Origin: an uncultured Marvinbryantia sp.
GTDB lineage: Bacteria; Bacillota; Clostridia; Lachnospirales; Lachnospiraceae
Direction of reading: 5' to 3'
DNA: 36,014 bases
NCBI GenBank assembly: GCA_947630735.1
Contig: CANRIR010000021.1
Coordinates: 1-36,014, forward strand
Of this stretch, positions 8,924 to 17,210 are shown piece by piece. Position numbers and translations under genes: made by a program. The notes under the pieces are model-generated. The model was not told where the DNA came from, ran no database searches, and was given only the letters and a program-made list of their open reading frames with translations. How positions within the stretch are numbered: the first letter of the stretch is position 1; every line of letters begins with the position of its first letter.

Positions 8924-9592
8924 ATGGTACAAAGAATGAAGAAGCTGTTGGTGTTTGGCACGGGGGATTTCGCGGACGTGGTCTCCTATGTGCTGGAGGC
9001 GAAGCTGGGGAGGCCTGTCGAGGCGTATGTGGTGCACGGGCAGTACCGGAGCGCCGACAGGTACGCGGGGCGTCCTTTAGGCGCCCTGGAGGATATGTGC
9101 AGGGAGTACCCGCCGCAGGAGTACGCCGTGGTGCCCGGCATGATCGGCAAGAAGATGTTTGACCAGCGCGCCGCGGTGTTTGCGCAGCTCTTTGACTGGG
9201 GCTATGAGCTGGAGAATGTGATCGATCCCTCCGCCCAGGTGGACACGGAGGAGATCGGCCGGGGGAATATCATTCTGGCCAATGTGTGCGTGGAGGCCCA
9301 CTGCCGGATCGGGGACGGAAATATCCTCTGGCAGAACGCGGTCCTGCCCCACCACAATGTGATCGGCTCGTTTAATAACCTGGCCCCGTCCGTCAGCCTG
9401 TCGGGCTACAGCCGGGTGGGGAACCACTGTTTTTTGGGAAATCATGTGTGTGTGAAAAACCGGGTGGAGATCGCGGACTACGCCTATATCGGCGCGGGCG
9501 CGTATATCTCCCGGAACGTGGAGAAGGGCGCGGTGATGGTGCCGCCCAGGAGTTATAAGCTGGAGGGAAAGACAGGTTATGACTTTTTGTAA
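8924..9592 (+). CDS. NeuD/PglD-like sugar O/N-acetyltransferase (left-handed beta-helix)
   Basis: 222 residues from this ATG, or 218 from the ATG at 8936. Neither has a clear ribosome binding site, and the second (MKKLLVFGTGDFADVV) fits the family's usual N-terminus better. An N-terminal Rossmann-like half starts with LVFGTGDFA, the equivalent of the PglD 'GAGGHA' loop. The C-terminal half consists of hexapeptide repeats (IGRGNI, IGDGNI, IGSFNN, VGNHCF, IADYAY). 'LPHHNVIG' supplies the His expected to act as catalytic base in PglD/NeuD. These enzymes acetylate amino or hydroxy groups of nucleotide sugars with acetyl-CoA. A plausible substrate is the 4-amino sugar made by the WecE-like enzyme of the locus, but this is inference. 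Confidence 0.8.
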   Translation: MVQRMKKLLVFGTGDFADVVSYVLEAKLGRPVEAYVVHGQYRSADRYAGRPLGALEDMCREYPPQEYAVVPGMIGKKMFDQRAAVFAQLFDWGYELENVIDPSAQVDTEEIGRGNIILANVCVEAHCRIGDGNILWQNAVLPHHNVIGSFNNLAPSVSLSGYSRVGNHCFLGNHVCVKNRVEIADYAYIGAGAYISRNVEKGAVMVPPRSYKLEGKTGYDFL

Positions 9593-9607
9593 AGAGGAGA
9601 GCAGAGG

Positions 9608-10561
9608 ATGAAGATCTCGTTTGTGATACCTTGCTACAATTCCGCAAAGAATATCGGGGGCGTGCTCAAGGAGATCGCGGACGCCATGAGCGCCCGCCCG
9701 CAGACGGACTACGAGGTGATCCTGGTGAACGACTGCTCGCGGGACGACACCGCCGCGGTGATCAAGCGCCTGGCGAAGGAGAGCAGTCGCATCGTCGCCA
9801 TAGATCTCGCCAAGAATGTGGGGCAGCCGGGCGCGCTTCTGGCCGGGTTCCACTATGTGTCCGGCGATTATGTGATGACCTCGGACGACGACGGGCAGAC
9901 GCCGGTGGGCCGGGTGTTTGACTTCCTCGCGAAGATGGAGGAGGGCTACGACGTGGTGTGCGCGCGCTACACGGACCGTGACCAGCCCTCGTTTTTCCGG
10001 CGGATCGGGTCCGCTTTGAACCGCGGCATGTCGGACTGGCTCATCGAGAAGCCGGAGGGCACGTATATGGCGGCCTTCTTTATGGCGCGCCGGTACATCG
10101 CGGAGGAGATGATCAAGTACCGCCAGCCCTATCCGTACATCTCGGGCCTCATTCTGCGCATCACGCAGAATGTGGGGAACCTGGATGTGGAGCAGCGGGC
10201 GCGGGCCAGCGGGAGCTCCGGCTATACGATAAAGAAGCTTTTGAACTTATGGCTGAACGGCTTTACGGCGTTTTCCATCAAGCCCCTGCGGGTGGCCACG
10301 GGCACGGGCATGGTTCTGGCGCTGGCGGGTTTTGTGGTGGCGTTGGTCACGCTGGTGCGCAAGATCATGGTGCCGGGCATCCTGGCGGGCTGGAGCTCGC
10401 TGATGGCCGCCATCCTGTTTGTGGGCGGGCTGATCCTCATTTTTATGGGCCTGATTGGCGAGTATATCGGCCGGATCTATATGTGCATCAATGAGACGCC
10501 GCAGTATGTGGTAAAGGAGATTACGGGATATGGGAAAGACGCGGGGAAGCATCCGGATTAA
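9608..10561 (+). CDS. Polyprenyl-phosphate glycosyltransferase, GT2 (ArnC/GtrB/DPM1-like)
   Basis: 317 residues. The N-terminal GT-A domain begins KISFVIPCYNS and has 'LVNDCSRDDT' (39-48) and the DDDGQ motif (93-97), the metal-binding DxD form typical of dolichol-/undecaprenyl-phosphate sugar synthases. Two long hydrophobic segments follow at about 225-248 and 258-285, the latter ending 'GEYIGRIY' as in GtrB/ArnC. Such enzymes transfer a sugar from a nucleotide donor to undecaprenyl phosphate on the inner face of the membrane. A GAGGAG-type site precedes the ATG. The 3' end overlaps the next gene by 32 bases. Immediate linkage to two SMR half-transporters mirrors the ArnC-ArnE-ArnF arrangement. 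Confidence 0.88.
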   Translation: MKISFVIPCYNSAKNIGGVLKEIADAMSARPQTDYEVILVNDCSRDDTAAVIKRLAKESSRIVAIDLAKNVGQPGALLAGFHYVSGDYVMTSDDDGQTPVGRVFDFLAKMEEGYDVVCARYTDRDQPSFFRRIGSALNRGMSDWLIEKPEGTYMAAFFMARRYIAEEMIKYRQPYPYISGLILRITQNVGNLDVEQRARASGSSGYTIKKLLNLWLNGFTAFSIKPLRVATGTGMVLALAGFVVALVTLVRKIMVPGILAGWSSLMAAILFVGGLILIFMGLIGEYIGRIYMCINETPQYVVKEITGYGKDAGKHPD

Positions 10562-10904
10562 CTGGAAGCAGATCGCTGTTCTGCAGTTTGCGGTGTTCGT
10601 GTGTTCGTTCATCAGCATGCTGTCCAAGTGCATATCGTCCCAGATCGGCGCGCACGGGCTGTTTTCCGTGCAGGTGCTGGGCGGGCTGGCCGGCGTGTTT
10701 TTCGCCCTGGCCGTGTACGCGTTTTTCTGGCAGAAGATCCTGAAAAAGGTGGATCTCTCGGTGGCCTACGCCAACAAGGCCCTGGGACTTCTGTGGACGC
10801 TTCTGTGGGCCGCGCTTCTGTTCGGGGAGCAGATCACCTGGCGCAATGTGCTGGGGCTTCTGGTCATCTGCGCGGGCGTGATCCTGGTGACGGGCGATGA
10901 ATAG
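10530..10904 (+). CDS. SMR/EamA-type small membrane protein (ArnE-like half-flippase)
   Basis: 124 residues with four predicted membrane helices. The last pair contains 'SVAYANKALGLLWTLLWAALLFGEQITWRNVLG', the Tyr/Ala..Glu-x-Ile-x-Trp pattern typical of SMR/EamA halves. AAGGAG about ten bases before the ATG supports a start inside the upstream glycosyltransferase gene. ArnE/ArnF-like pairs are thought to flip undecaprenyl-phosphate-linked sugars to the outer face. It overlaps the following SMR gene by 8 bases, which fits a heterodimer made in equal amounts. Confidence 0.8.
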   Translation: MGKTRGSIRINWKQIAVLQFAVFVCSFISMLSKCISSQIGAHGLFSVQVLGGLAGVFFALAVYAFFWQKILKKVDLSVAYANKALGLLWTLLWAALLFGEQITWRNVLGLLVICAGVILVTGDE

Positions 10905-11241
10905 ATACGATACGTATGTGCTTTTGATGGTGGGAGCCGCACTGCTGGCGGCGGTCTCCCAGATCCTTTTGAAACTGAGCGCCCGCAGGGAGCACAGGGG
11001 CCTTCTGCGGGAATATCTGAACGGCTATGTGATCTGCGGGTACGCGCTTCTGGCTGTGAGCCTGCTTCTGAACCTGTGGGCGTACCAGGGCGTGGAGTAC
11101 CGCTTCGGCCCGGTGATCAACGCCAGCAGTTATGTGTTCGTGCTGGTGCTGGGACGCCTGTTTTTGCGCGAGCGGATCACATGGAAGAGATTTTGGGGGA
11201 TCGTGCTGATCGTCGTCGGGATCCTGATCTCCGTGATGTAG
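10897..11241 (+). CDS. SMR/EamA-type small membrane protein (ArnF-like half-flippase)
   Basis: 114 residues and four hydrophobic helices. The start 'AALLAAVSQILLKLSA' matches the ArnF/SMR first helix, and 'VINASSYVFVLVLGRLFLRERITWKRFWG' matches the conserved Glu-Arg-Ile-Thr-Trp loop. It is translationally overlapped with its sister gene. The two together are predicted to move the lipid-linked monosaccharide made by the GT2 enzyme across the membrane. A general drug-export role of SMR proteins is less likely in this setting. Confidence 0.8.
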   Translation: MNRYDTYVLLMVGAALLAAVSQILLKLSARREHRGLLREYLNGYVICGYALLAVSLLLNLWAYQGVEYRFGPVINASSYVFVLVLGRLFLRERITWKRFWGIVLIVVGILISVM

Positions 11242-11250
11242 GCGGGATGT

Positions 11251-12708
11251 GTGATGAAACGGCAGGCGTCCATTCGCTTTAATTATGTGATGAATATGAT
11301 CTACACGGTGTCGGGCATGCTGTTCCCGCTGCTGATCTACCCCTACGCCGCGCGCGTGCTGGGGGAGAAGGGCATCGGCGCGGTGTCGTTTGTCAACAGC
11401 ATCGTCACCTGCTTCGGCATCGCGGCGCAGCTGGGCATCCCCGCCTACGGGGTGAAGGCCTGCGCCGAAGTGCGCGAGGACCGAAAGGAGCTTTCCCGCG
11501 TGGTGCAGGATATCCTGCTGATCAACCTGGTCACCTGCGCGGTGACGTACGCGGGCTTTTTTGCGGCGGTGTTCCTCTACCCGAAGTTCCGCGCGGAAAA
11601 GGAGCTGTTCCTGGTGATGGGCTCCCTGCTCTTTTTTAACACCATCGGCGTGGAGTGGATGTACAAGGGCCTGGAGCAGTACCGCTACATTACCTGCCGC
11701 TCCCTGGCCTTTAAGGTGATCGCGCTGGCGGCGGTGTTTCTGCTGATCCATCGGGAGTCGGACTATGTGGTCTACGGCGGGATCACGATCTTTGCCCTGG
11801 TGGGCTCGAATATTTTGAATTTTATCAATCTGCGCAGGTTTATCGAGCTGCGCCCGGTGGGGCGCTACTGTTTCCAGCGGCATTTTAAGATGATCTCCGT
11901 CTTCCTCGCGATGTCGGTGGCCACCACCATCTACACCAACATGGACAGCGCCATGCTGGGCATCCTGAAGGGCACGGGCGAGAACGGCTACTATGATGTG
12001 GCGGTGAAGGTGAAGAATATCCTGACGGGGGTGATCTCGTCTCTGGGGACGGTGCTGCTGCCGCGCATGACGTTTTATCTGAGCAGCAACCGCCAGGATG
12101 AGTTTGACCGGGTGACCAGAAAGGCCCTGCGCTTTATCGCGGAGCTGTCTTTTCCGGTCTGCCTGTATTTTATGCTGTTTGCCGCGCCTGCGGTGGATCT
12201 TCTGGCCGGGGAGCGCTTCGGGCCCTCCGTGCTGCCGATGCAGATCATCATGCCCACGCTGGTGCTCATAGGGCTGACGAACGTGATCGGCATGCAGATG
12301 ATGGTGCCCCTGGGGATGGAGCGCCAGGTGCTGTACTCGGAGATCGCGGGCGCTGCGGTGAACCTGGCGGTGAACCTCGCGCTGATCCCGGCTTTTGGCA
12401 GCAGCGGCGCGGCTGTGGGCACGGTGGCCGCGGAGACGGCGGTGCTGGCCGTGCAGGTGTTTGTGATGCGGGACCGCGTGGCGCCTCTTTTTGGGGAGCT
12501 GCCCTGGGGAAAGCTGCTTTTGGCGCTCGCGGCGTCGGCGGCCGCGTCTTTCTGGATCCCTTCCCTGGGCCTGGGGAGCTTTGCGGCGCTGGCTCTGTGC
12601 GCCATTGCTTTTTTCGGCGTGTACGGGATCTGTTTGCTGGTCTTGCGGGAGGAATTGGCAAGTGAGTTGTGGAAGCAGGCGGCCGGCCTTATCCGGCGAA
12701 GAAAATAA
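11251..12708 (+). CDS. Oligosaccharide flippase (Wzx-type, PST/MVF superfamily)
   Basis: 485 residues with about 12-14 membrane segments. The N-terminal 'FNYVMNMIYTVSGMLFPLLIYPYAARVLG' is the classic start of polysaccharide-transport flippases. It is followed by 'KGIGAVSFVNSIVTCFGIAAQLGIPAYGVKA'. Wzx proteins flip the undecaprenyl-diphosphate-linked repeat unit outward for polymerisation. A GTG at 11251 or the adjacent ATG at 11254 can serve as start. It lies 9 bases after the SMR gene. Together with the Wzy-like protein at 14601 it indicates a Wzx/Wzy-dependent polymer. Confidence 0.9.
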   Translation: MMKRQASIRFNYVMNMIYTVSGMLFPLLIYPYAARVLGEKGIGAVSFVNSIVTCFGIAAQLGIPAYGVKACAEVREDRKELSRVVQDILLINLVTCAVTYAGFFAAVFLYPKFRAEKELFLVMGSLLFFNTIGVEWMYKGLEQYRYITCRSLAFKVIALAAVFLLIHRESDYVVYGGITIFALVGSNILNFINLRRFIELRPVGRYCFQRHFKMISVFLAMSVATTIYTNMDSAMLGILKGTGENGYYDVAVKVKNILTGVISSLGTVLLPRMTFYLSSNRQDEFDRVTRKALRFIAELSFPVCLYFMLFAAPAVDLLAGERFGPSVLPMQIIMPTLVLIGLTNVIGMQMMVPLGMERQVLYSEIAGAAVNLAVNLALIPAFGSSGAAVGTVAAETAVLAVQVFVMRDRVAPLFGELPWGKLLLALAASAAASFWIPSLGLGSFAALALCAIAFFGVYGICLLVLREELASELWKQAAGLIRRRK

Positions 12709-12774
12709 CGCGCGCTGTGTGGGCGGAAGGGCGTTTTTGGGACCGCGGCACCGCGAAGGACAGGAGAACGACAG

Positions 12775-13548
12775 ATGAAGGTAACGGTGATAGTCGCTAC
12801 GCATCTTAAATATAGAATGCCGCAGGAATCCTGCTATCTGCCCCTGCAGGTGGGCAGAGTGAAGAGACGGCCCATCGGCTTTGCCGGGGACGACACGGGG
12901 GACCAGATCTCCGCGAAGAACCCGTATTACTGCGAGCTGACGGGGCTGTACTGGCTGTGGAAAAATGTGCCGAGCGATTACCTGGGTGTGGTCCACTACC
13001 GCAGGTATCTGGGAAAGAGGAAGCGCGGCAGGAATCTGTTTGAGAAGATCCTCACCGAGCGCGAGATTCTGGATTATATGGAGCAGGCGGACATCCTGCT
13101 CCCCAAAAAGCGGCGCTATTATATCGAGAGTGTGTACCAGCACTATGCGCACACTCACTATCCGGAGCACCTGGATATTACCCGGGAGGTGATAAAAGAG
13201 CGGCACCCGGATTATCTGAAGGCGTTCGACGCGGTGATGAAGCGGCGCTCCGCCCATATGTTCAATATGTTTGTGATGTCGAGGGAGAAGTGCGACGCGT
13301 ACTGCACGTGGATCTTTGATATCCTGGAGCACCTGGAGGAAAGGCTGGACATAAGCGGCTACGATGAGTTCCAGGCGCGCGTGTTCGGGCGGGTGAGCGA
13401 GATGCTGCTGGACGTGTGGATCACGAAGAACGGCTACGCCTACCGCGAGGCGCCGATCATTTACATGGAGCGCAAGCACACCGGGAAGAAGGTGCTTTAT
13501 TTCCTGCGCTCCCGGCTGCTTGGAAAAAAATACGATAAGAGTGTGTGA
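12775..13548 (+). CDS. DUF4422 family glycosyltransferase
   Basis: 257 residues. The pattern is typical of DUF4422 proteins of capsule loci: an N-terminal 'KVTVIVATHLKYRMPQ', then 'YYCELTGLYWLWKN', 'DYLGVVHYRRYL', 'DILLPKKRRYYIESVYQHYAHTH', and a C-terminal 'MFNMFVMSREKCDAYC..WIFDIL'. These proteins are cytoplasmic glycosyltransferases adding one sugar to the lipid-linked repeat unit; donor and acceptor cannot be assigned. An AGGAGA site lies nine bases before the ATG. A 66-base gap without notable structure separates it from the flippase. Confidence 0.85.
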   Translation: MKVTVIVATHLKYRMPQESCYLPLQVGRVKRRPIGFAGDDTGDQISAKNPYYCELTGLYWLWKNVPSDYLGVVHYRRYLGKRKRGRNLFEKILTEREILDYMEQADILLPKKRRYYIESVYQHYAHTHYPEHLDITREVIKERHPDYLKAFDAVMKRRSAHMFNMFVMSREKCDAYCTWIFDILEHLEERLDISGYDEFQARVFGRVSEMLLDVWITKNGYAYREAPIIYMERKHTGKKVLYFLRSRLLGKKYDKSV

Positions 13549-13549
13549 T

Positions 13550-14578
13550 ATGGACGGTATTTTGGTGAGCGCGGTCGTTCCGGTGTACCAGGTGGACAGG
13601 CAGGTGTTTCGGGCGTGTGTGGAGAGCCTGACGGGCCAGACGGAACATCGGATAGAGATCCTGCTGGTGTTTGACGGGACGATGGCGCTTTATGAGGATA
13701 TGCTGGGGCTTCCCCCGTTTCAGGACGCGCGGGTGCGCGCCGTGGGCCGGGAGCACGCCGGCGCTTCGGCCGCGCGCAATGCCGGGATCGCGCAGGCGAA
13801 GGGCGAATGGATCTTGTTTGCGGACGCGGACGACTGTCTGGACGCGGACGCCGTGAAGGAGCTGCTCGCGCTTACTGACGCCTGCCCGCAGGCGGATCTT
13901 GCCGTGGGGGATTACCGCATCCGCTATCCGCGGGGCGTGCAGACCCACGCCTACCGCTCGGAGGCCGCTCAGTTCCTGGGAGCGGAGAAGACGGAACTTC
14001 TGCGGGATGTGCTGAACCCGCAGACGGGCCTGGGATTTTGCTGGGGCAAGCTCTACCGCACGGAGCTTCTGCGGGAGCGCGGAATTTTTTTCTGCGAAGA
14101 ACTTGTGGTGGCGGAGGACGCGGAGTTTGTGCTGAAGGCCGCTATGGGGGCCCGCGGGGTCTGCTATCTGCCAAAGGCTCTGTACACGTACCAGGTGAAC
14201 CCGGACTCCGCCGTGCGGAAGTTCCGGGAGGATTACCCCGACCGCTATGAGAAGGCGATGCGCCGCATCCGCGCCGACATCCGGGACGCGGGCCTGGAAC
14301 GGGAGCTTCTGGGTGCGTATGAGACGTGCGTGCTGTACCACCTTCTGCTGGTCACGGTGAATTTTTCGTTTCATCCGAAGCAGGATAAAAGCGCGCGCGC
14401 ACAGATCGCGGCTTATAAAAAACTGGCGGCAAAGCCCATGTACCGCGAGGCGCTGCAAAAAGGGGACGCCGGGCAGTTCAGCCTCTCCCGGAGGATCAGC
14501 GTGCGGCTGATCCGGATGCGCCTTTGGCCGGGCATTTACGCGGTGGCCCGCATCAGACACAGACAGTTGAAATTTTAG
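13550..14578 (+). CDS. Glycosyltransferase family 2
   Basis: 342 residues from the ATG at 13550, two bases after the previous stop; an in-frame TTG at 13520 would overlap and is less likely. The GT-A core begins 'LVSAVVPVYQVD', has 'HAGASAARNAGIAQAKGEWILFADADDCLD' around the DADD motif (92-95), and a later 'VVAEDAEFVLKA' acidic stretch. The usual 'VNDGSTD' strand is replaced by 'VFDGTMALYED', a mild oddity that keeps the Asp. It is predicted to add a sugar to the repeat unit in the cytoplasm. No membrane segment is seen. Confidence 0.88.
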   Translation: MDGILVSAVVPVYQVDRQVFRACVESLTGQTEHRIEILLVFDGTMALYEDMLGLPPFQDARVRAVGREHAGASAARNAGIAQAKGEWILFADADDCLDADAVKELLALTDACPQADLAVGDYRIRYPRGVQTHAYRSEAAQFLGAEKTELLRDVLNPQTGLGFCWGKLYRTELLRERGIFFCEELVVAEDAEFVLKAAMGARGVCYLPKALYTYQVNPDSAVRKFREDYPDRYEKAMRRIRADIRDAGLERELLGAYETCVLYHLLLVTVNFSFHPKQDKSARAQIAAYKKLAAKPMYREALQKGDAGQFSLSRRISVRLIRMRLWPGIYAVARIRHRQLKF

Positions 14579-14600
14579 GACCGCTTTTGCGGAGGATACC

Positions 14601-16085
14601 ATGAGACAGGGAAAGAGAAACCAAAACGGGATGAATCAGACGGATCTGCCCGGGATCTTGTTCCGGACGGCGTTTGTGCTGTATATTTCGGCGACCTATC
14701 TGCAGACCACCATGTATACGCAGTTTGCGGTGCTGGCGGTGATCTTCGTGTATATGAGGTACACGGCGCTTGCCATACTCCTTCTTTTGATCGCCCTGAA
14801 CGCGGCGGAGGATCTCGGCGCGGACCGTCTTTTCCACAGGAGTGAGCGCGGCGGGATCGGCCGAATGGAGGAACCGCGTCGGAGAGCCGGGATCGGCCGT
14901 GCGGATGGATCGCGCCGGAGAGCCGGGGGCAGCCGTGCGGACGCCGGGCGCAGATCGGATGAGCCGCGCCGGGAAGCTGGAAATGACCGGCCGAATGCCG
15001 GGCGCAGGAGGCGCCGCCGCACTTCCATGGAATATCATATGGCGTGGACGGAAAAACTATGGTATCATAAATATACGTTCCTGCTGGCCGCGGCAGGCGC
15101 GAGCGCGGCGGTTTCTTCCCTGGTATCGGGGGACCGCACGCCGCTTTATGCGACGGCCTTTTTGTTTGCCGCGCGGCGCAGGTACCTGAAACAGACGTTC
15201 CGCGCCGCTTTTGGCGTGCAGATGGGCCTGCTGGTTTTTGTGATCGTCAGCAGCACGGCGGATCTGATCCCGGATCTTCTGATCAAGCGGGACATCATTC
15301 CCATCCGGCATTCCCTGGGCTTCACCTATCCCAGCGTGTGCGCGGCGTATTTTTATTTTCTGCTGATCCTGTATCTGTGGATGTACGGCAGGGAGATTTC
15401 CTGGCGGGATCTGCTCTGGATCGAAGTGGTGAACTGGCTGATCTATATTCTGACGGACGCCCGCATGAGTTTTCTGCTGATCACGCTGCTGCTCGCGTGC
15501 GCGTATGTGTGCTGCTGCCGCGGGGCGGACAGGCGGATCAAGGAATGGCTTGAAGAGCAGAAAAAGCGCGGCAGCGCCCTCTGCCGCGTCGGAACGGTTT
15601 TGTATGATTATTACCCGGTCTTTCTTTCCGGGATGTTTCTGCTGTGGTGCCTGATCGACCTCGCGGCGGGCGGGAACAGCATTCTGGACCGGGCGCTCTC
15701 GGGCAGGCTGAAGTATACGGTCTCGGTTGTGAAAGAATATGGCGTCCATCTGTTCGGAAAGGCCATCCCGTGGGTGGGCTTCGGCGGCACGGAGAATACG
15801 GACGCGCTGCTTAAGAGCTATAATTTTGTGGACTGCTCCTACGCTTATATCCTGCTGAGTTACGGGATCGTCTTTTTTGCGCTGGTGATGGTTTATCTGG
15901 TGTTCCTGCAGAAGTATATGCGCAGGCGCGAGGGCGTGTGGCGCTGCCTGCTTTTGCTGTTTATCTGGAGCTACTGCCTGCTGGAGCCGAGGCTTCTGGA
16001 GCTGCAGGCCAACTGTCTGCTGCTTTTGGGGGTTCCGCTTCTGGGGAGCGGCAGAAAGCGGGAAGGAGCGGTGCGCTATGGATAG
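14601..16085 (+). CDS. Wzy-like polysaccharide polymerase (O-antigen/EPS ligase-polymerase type) with Arg-rich insert
   Basis: 494 residues with many membrane helices. Residues about 20-67 form the first membrane segments. From residue 81 to about 141 there is a soluble, very Arg-rich insert built of 12-residue repeats. Membrane segments then resume at 'YHKYTFLLAAAGASAAVSS'. A large outer loop (about 370-400; 'LSGRLKYTVSVVKEYGVHLFGKAIPWVG') resembles the functional periplasmic-type loop of Wzy proteins, in which Arg residues handle the glycan. The protein would join repeat units flipped by Wzx. A GGAGGA site precedes the ATG. It overlaps the next glycosyltransferase by 8 bases. Wzy proteins share little sequence, so the call rests on topology, loop and context. 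Confidence 0.75.
   Translation: MRQGKRNQNGMNQTDLPGILFRTAFVLYISATYLQTTMYTQFAVLAVIFVYMRYTALAILLLLIALNAAEDLGADRLFHRSERGGIGRMEEPRRRAGIGRADGSRRRAGGSRADAGRRSDEPRREAGNDRPNAGRRRRRRTSMEYHMAWTEKLWYHKYTFLLAAAGASAAVSSLVSGDRTPLYATAFLFAARRRYLKQTFRAAFGVQMGLLVFVIVSSTADLIPDLLIKRDIIPIRHSLGFTYPSVCAAYFYFLLILYLWMYGREISWRDLLWIEVVNWLIYILTDARMSFLLITLLLACAYVCCCRGADRRIKEWLEEQKKRGSALCRVGTVLYDYYPVFLSGMFLLWCLIDLAAGGNSILDRALSGRLKYTVSVVKEYGVHLFGKAIPWVGFGGTENTDALLKSYNFVDCSYAYILLSYGIVFFALVMVYLVFLQKYMRRREGVWRCLLLLFIWSYCLLEPRLLELQANCLLLLGVPLLGSGRKREGAVRYG
14853..15015 (+). repeat. In-frame 36-bp tandem repeat encoding the Arg-rich insert of the Wzy-like protein
   Basis: Units start at 14853 (GIGRMEEPRRRA) and 14889 (GIGRADGSRRRA). 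A 54-bp variant at 14925 (GGSRADAGRR.. ending RREA) and a decayed partial unit from 14979 (GNDRPNAGRRR) follow. The first two units share 'GGGATCGGCCG' starts and 'CGGAGAGCC' ends. All units are multiples of 3, so the reading frame is kept. Confidence 0.85.
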
Positions 16086-17190
16086 GATCCTTGTGTTCGG
16101 GATGACGGAGAACCCCGGCGGGGTGGAGAGCTTCCTGATGAATTATTACCGGAACATAGACCGGGACAGGCTGCAGTTTGATTTTCTGTGCAACAGCCAC
16201 CGCCCGGTGGCCTACGAGGATGAGCTGAAGAGCCTGGGCGCAAAGACGTACCATGTGGCGGCCCGCAGCGAGGATTTCGGGCGGTACCGCCGGGAGCTGG
16301 ACGCTTTTTTTCAGGAGACGAAGGGCCGCTACCGCGCCATCTGGGTAAATGTAAGCAGCCTGGCGAACATTGATTATCTGAAATATGCGAAGAAATACGG
16401 CATCCCGAGGCGGATCATCCACAGCCACAATTCCAGAAATATGGACAGCGCCCTGCGCGGCATGGTGCACCGCCTGAACCGGCTGACGGTGGGCTGGTAC
16501 GCCACGGATTTCTGGGCCTGTTCCGGGGACGCCGCCGACTGGTTTTACGGCGGCCGCCTGCGCGGGAAGGCCGTGCTTGTGCGAAACGCGATCTCGGTGG
16601 AGACGTTCGCTTTTTCCGAGGAGAAGCGGCAGGCCGTTCGGGAAGGCCTGAAGTGGCCGGACGGCTTTTTGATCGGCAATATCGGGAGACTCCACTTTCA
16701 GAAGAACCAGAAATTTATCCTGCAGATCTTCGCCGCGCTGCAAAAGGAGATGCCGGACTGCCGTCTGGTCCTGGTGGGAGCGGGGGAGGATGAGCAGATG
16801 TTAAAGACGGCCGCGAAAGACCTGAAGATCGCCGATTCGGTGTGCTTCGCGGGGGTGCAGCGGGATATCCCCGCGTATCTGAGCGCGTTCGATCTGTTTT
16901 TGTTCCCCTCGCTTTTTGAGGGGCTGAGCGTGGCCGCCCTGGAGGCGCAGGCCAGCGGGATACCGGTGCTCGCCTCCGAGGGCGTGATCCCGCAGGAGCT
17001 GCGGATCAATGAGAACTTTTGGACCATGAGCCTTCAGGAATCCGCCGCCGAGTGGGCAAAGCGCGTCCGGGAGATCCGGGAAAACCGGGGCGGGCGGATC
17101 CCTTCGGCACAGGTGAAGGAAAATTTCCAGAGGTGCGGATATGAGATCGGCACGGAGGCCGCGCGCATGCAGCGGGAGCTGCTGCGGTAA
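16078..17190 (+). CDS. Glycosyltransferase family 4 (EpsF-like GT-B enzyme)
   Basis: 370 residues, GT-B fold. An N-terminal 'VFGMTENPGGVESFLMNYYRNID' is the usual start of EpsF-type glycosyltransferases. 'RRIIHSHNSR' marks the middle of the first domain. 'IGNIGRLHFQKNQKFIL' opens the second. The retaining-enzyme EX7E motif is present as E281 and E289 in 'FPSLFEGLSVAALEAQASG'. An AAGGAG lies upstream, and the start overlaps the Wzy-like gene by 8 bases. It probably adds a sugar to the cytoplasmic repeat unit. The sugar specificity cannot be read. Confidence 0.9.
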   Translation: MDRILVFGMTENPGGVESFLMNYYRNIDRDRLQFDFLCNSHRPVAYEDELKSLGAKTYHVAARSEDFGRYRRELDAFFQETKGRYRAIWVNVSSLANIDYLKYAKKYGIPRRIIHSHNSRNMDSALRGMVHRLNRLTVGWYATDFWACSGDAADWFYGGRLRGKAVLVRNAISVETFAFSEEKRQAVREGLKWPDGFLIGNIGRLHFQKNQKFILQIFAALQKEMPDCRLVLVGAGEDEQMLKTAAKDLKIADSVCFAGVQRDIPAYLSAFDLFLFPSLFEGLSVAALEAQASGIPVLASEGVIPQELRINENFWTMSLQESAAEWAKRVREIRENRGGRIPSAQVKENFQRCGYEIGTEAARMQRELLR

Positions 17191-17210
17191 GAAGGGCGCG
17201 CATAGATATT

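Noticed and set aside
10864-13479. Open frame of 871 codons on the minus strand
   Set aside because: It lies antisense to the SMR, flippase and DUF4422 genes. Its translation is His/Gln/Arg-rich without domain features, as expected for the complement of GC-rich coding DNA.
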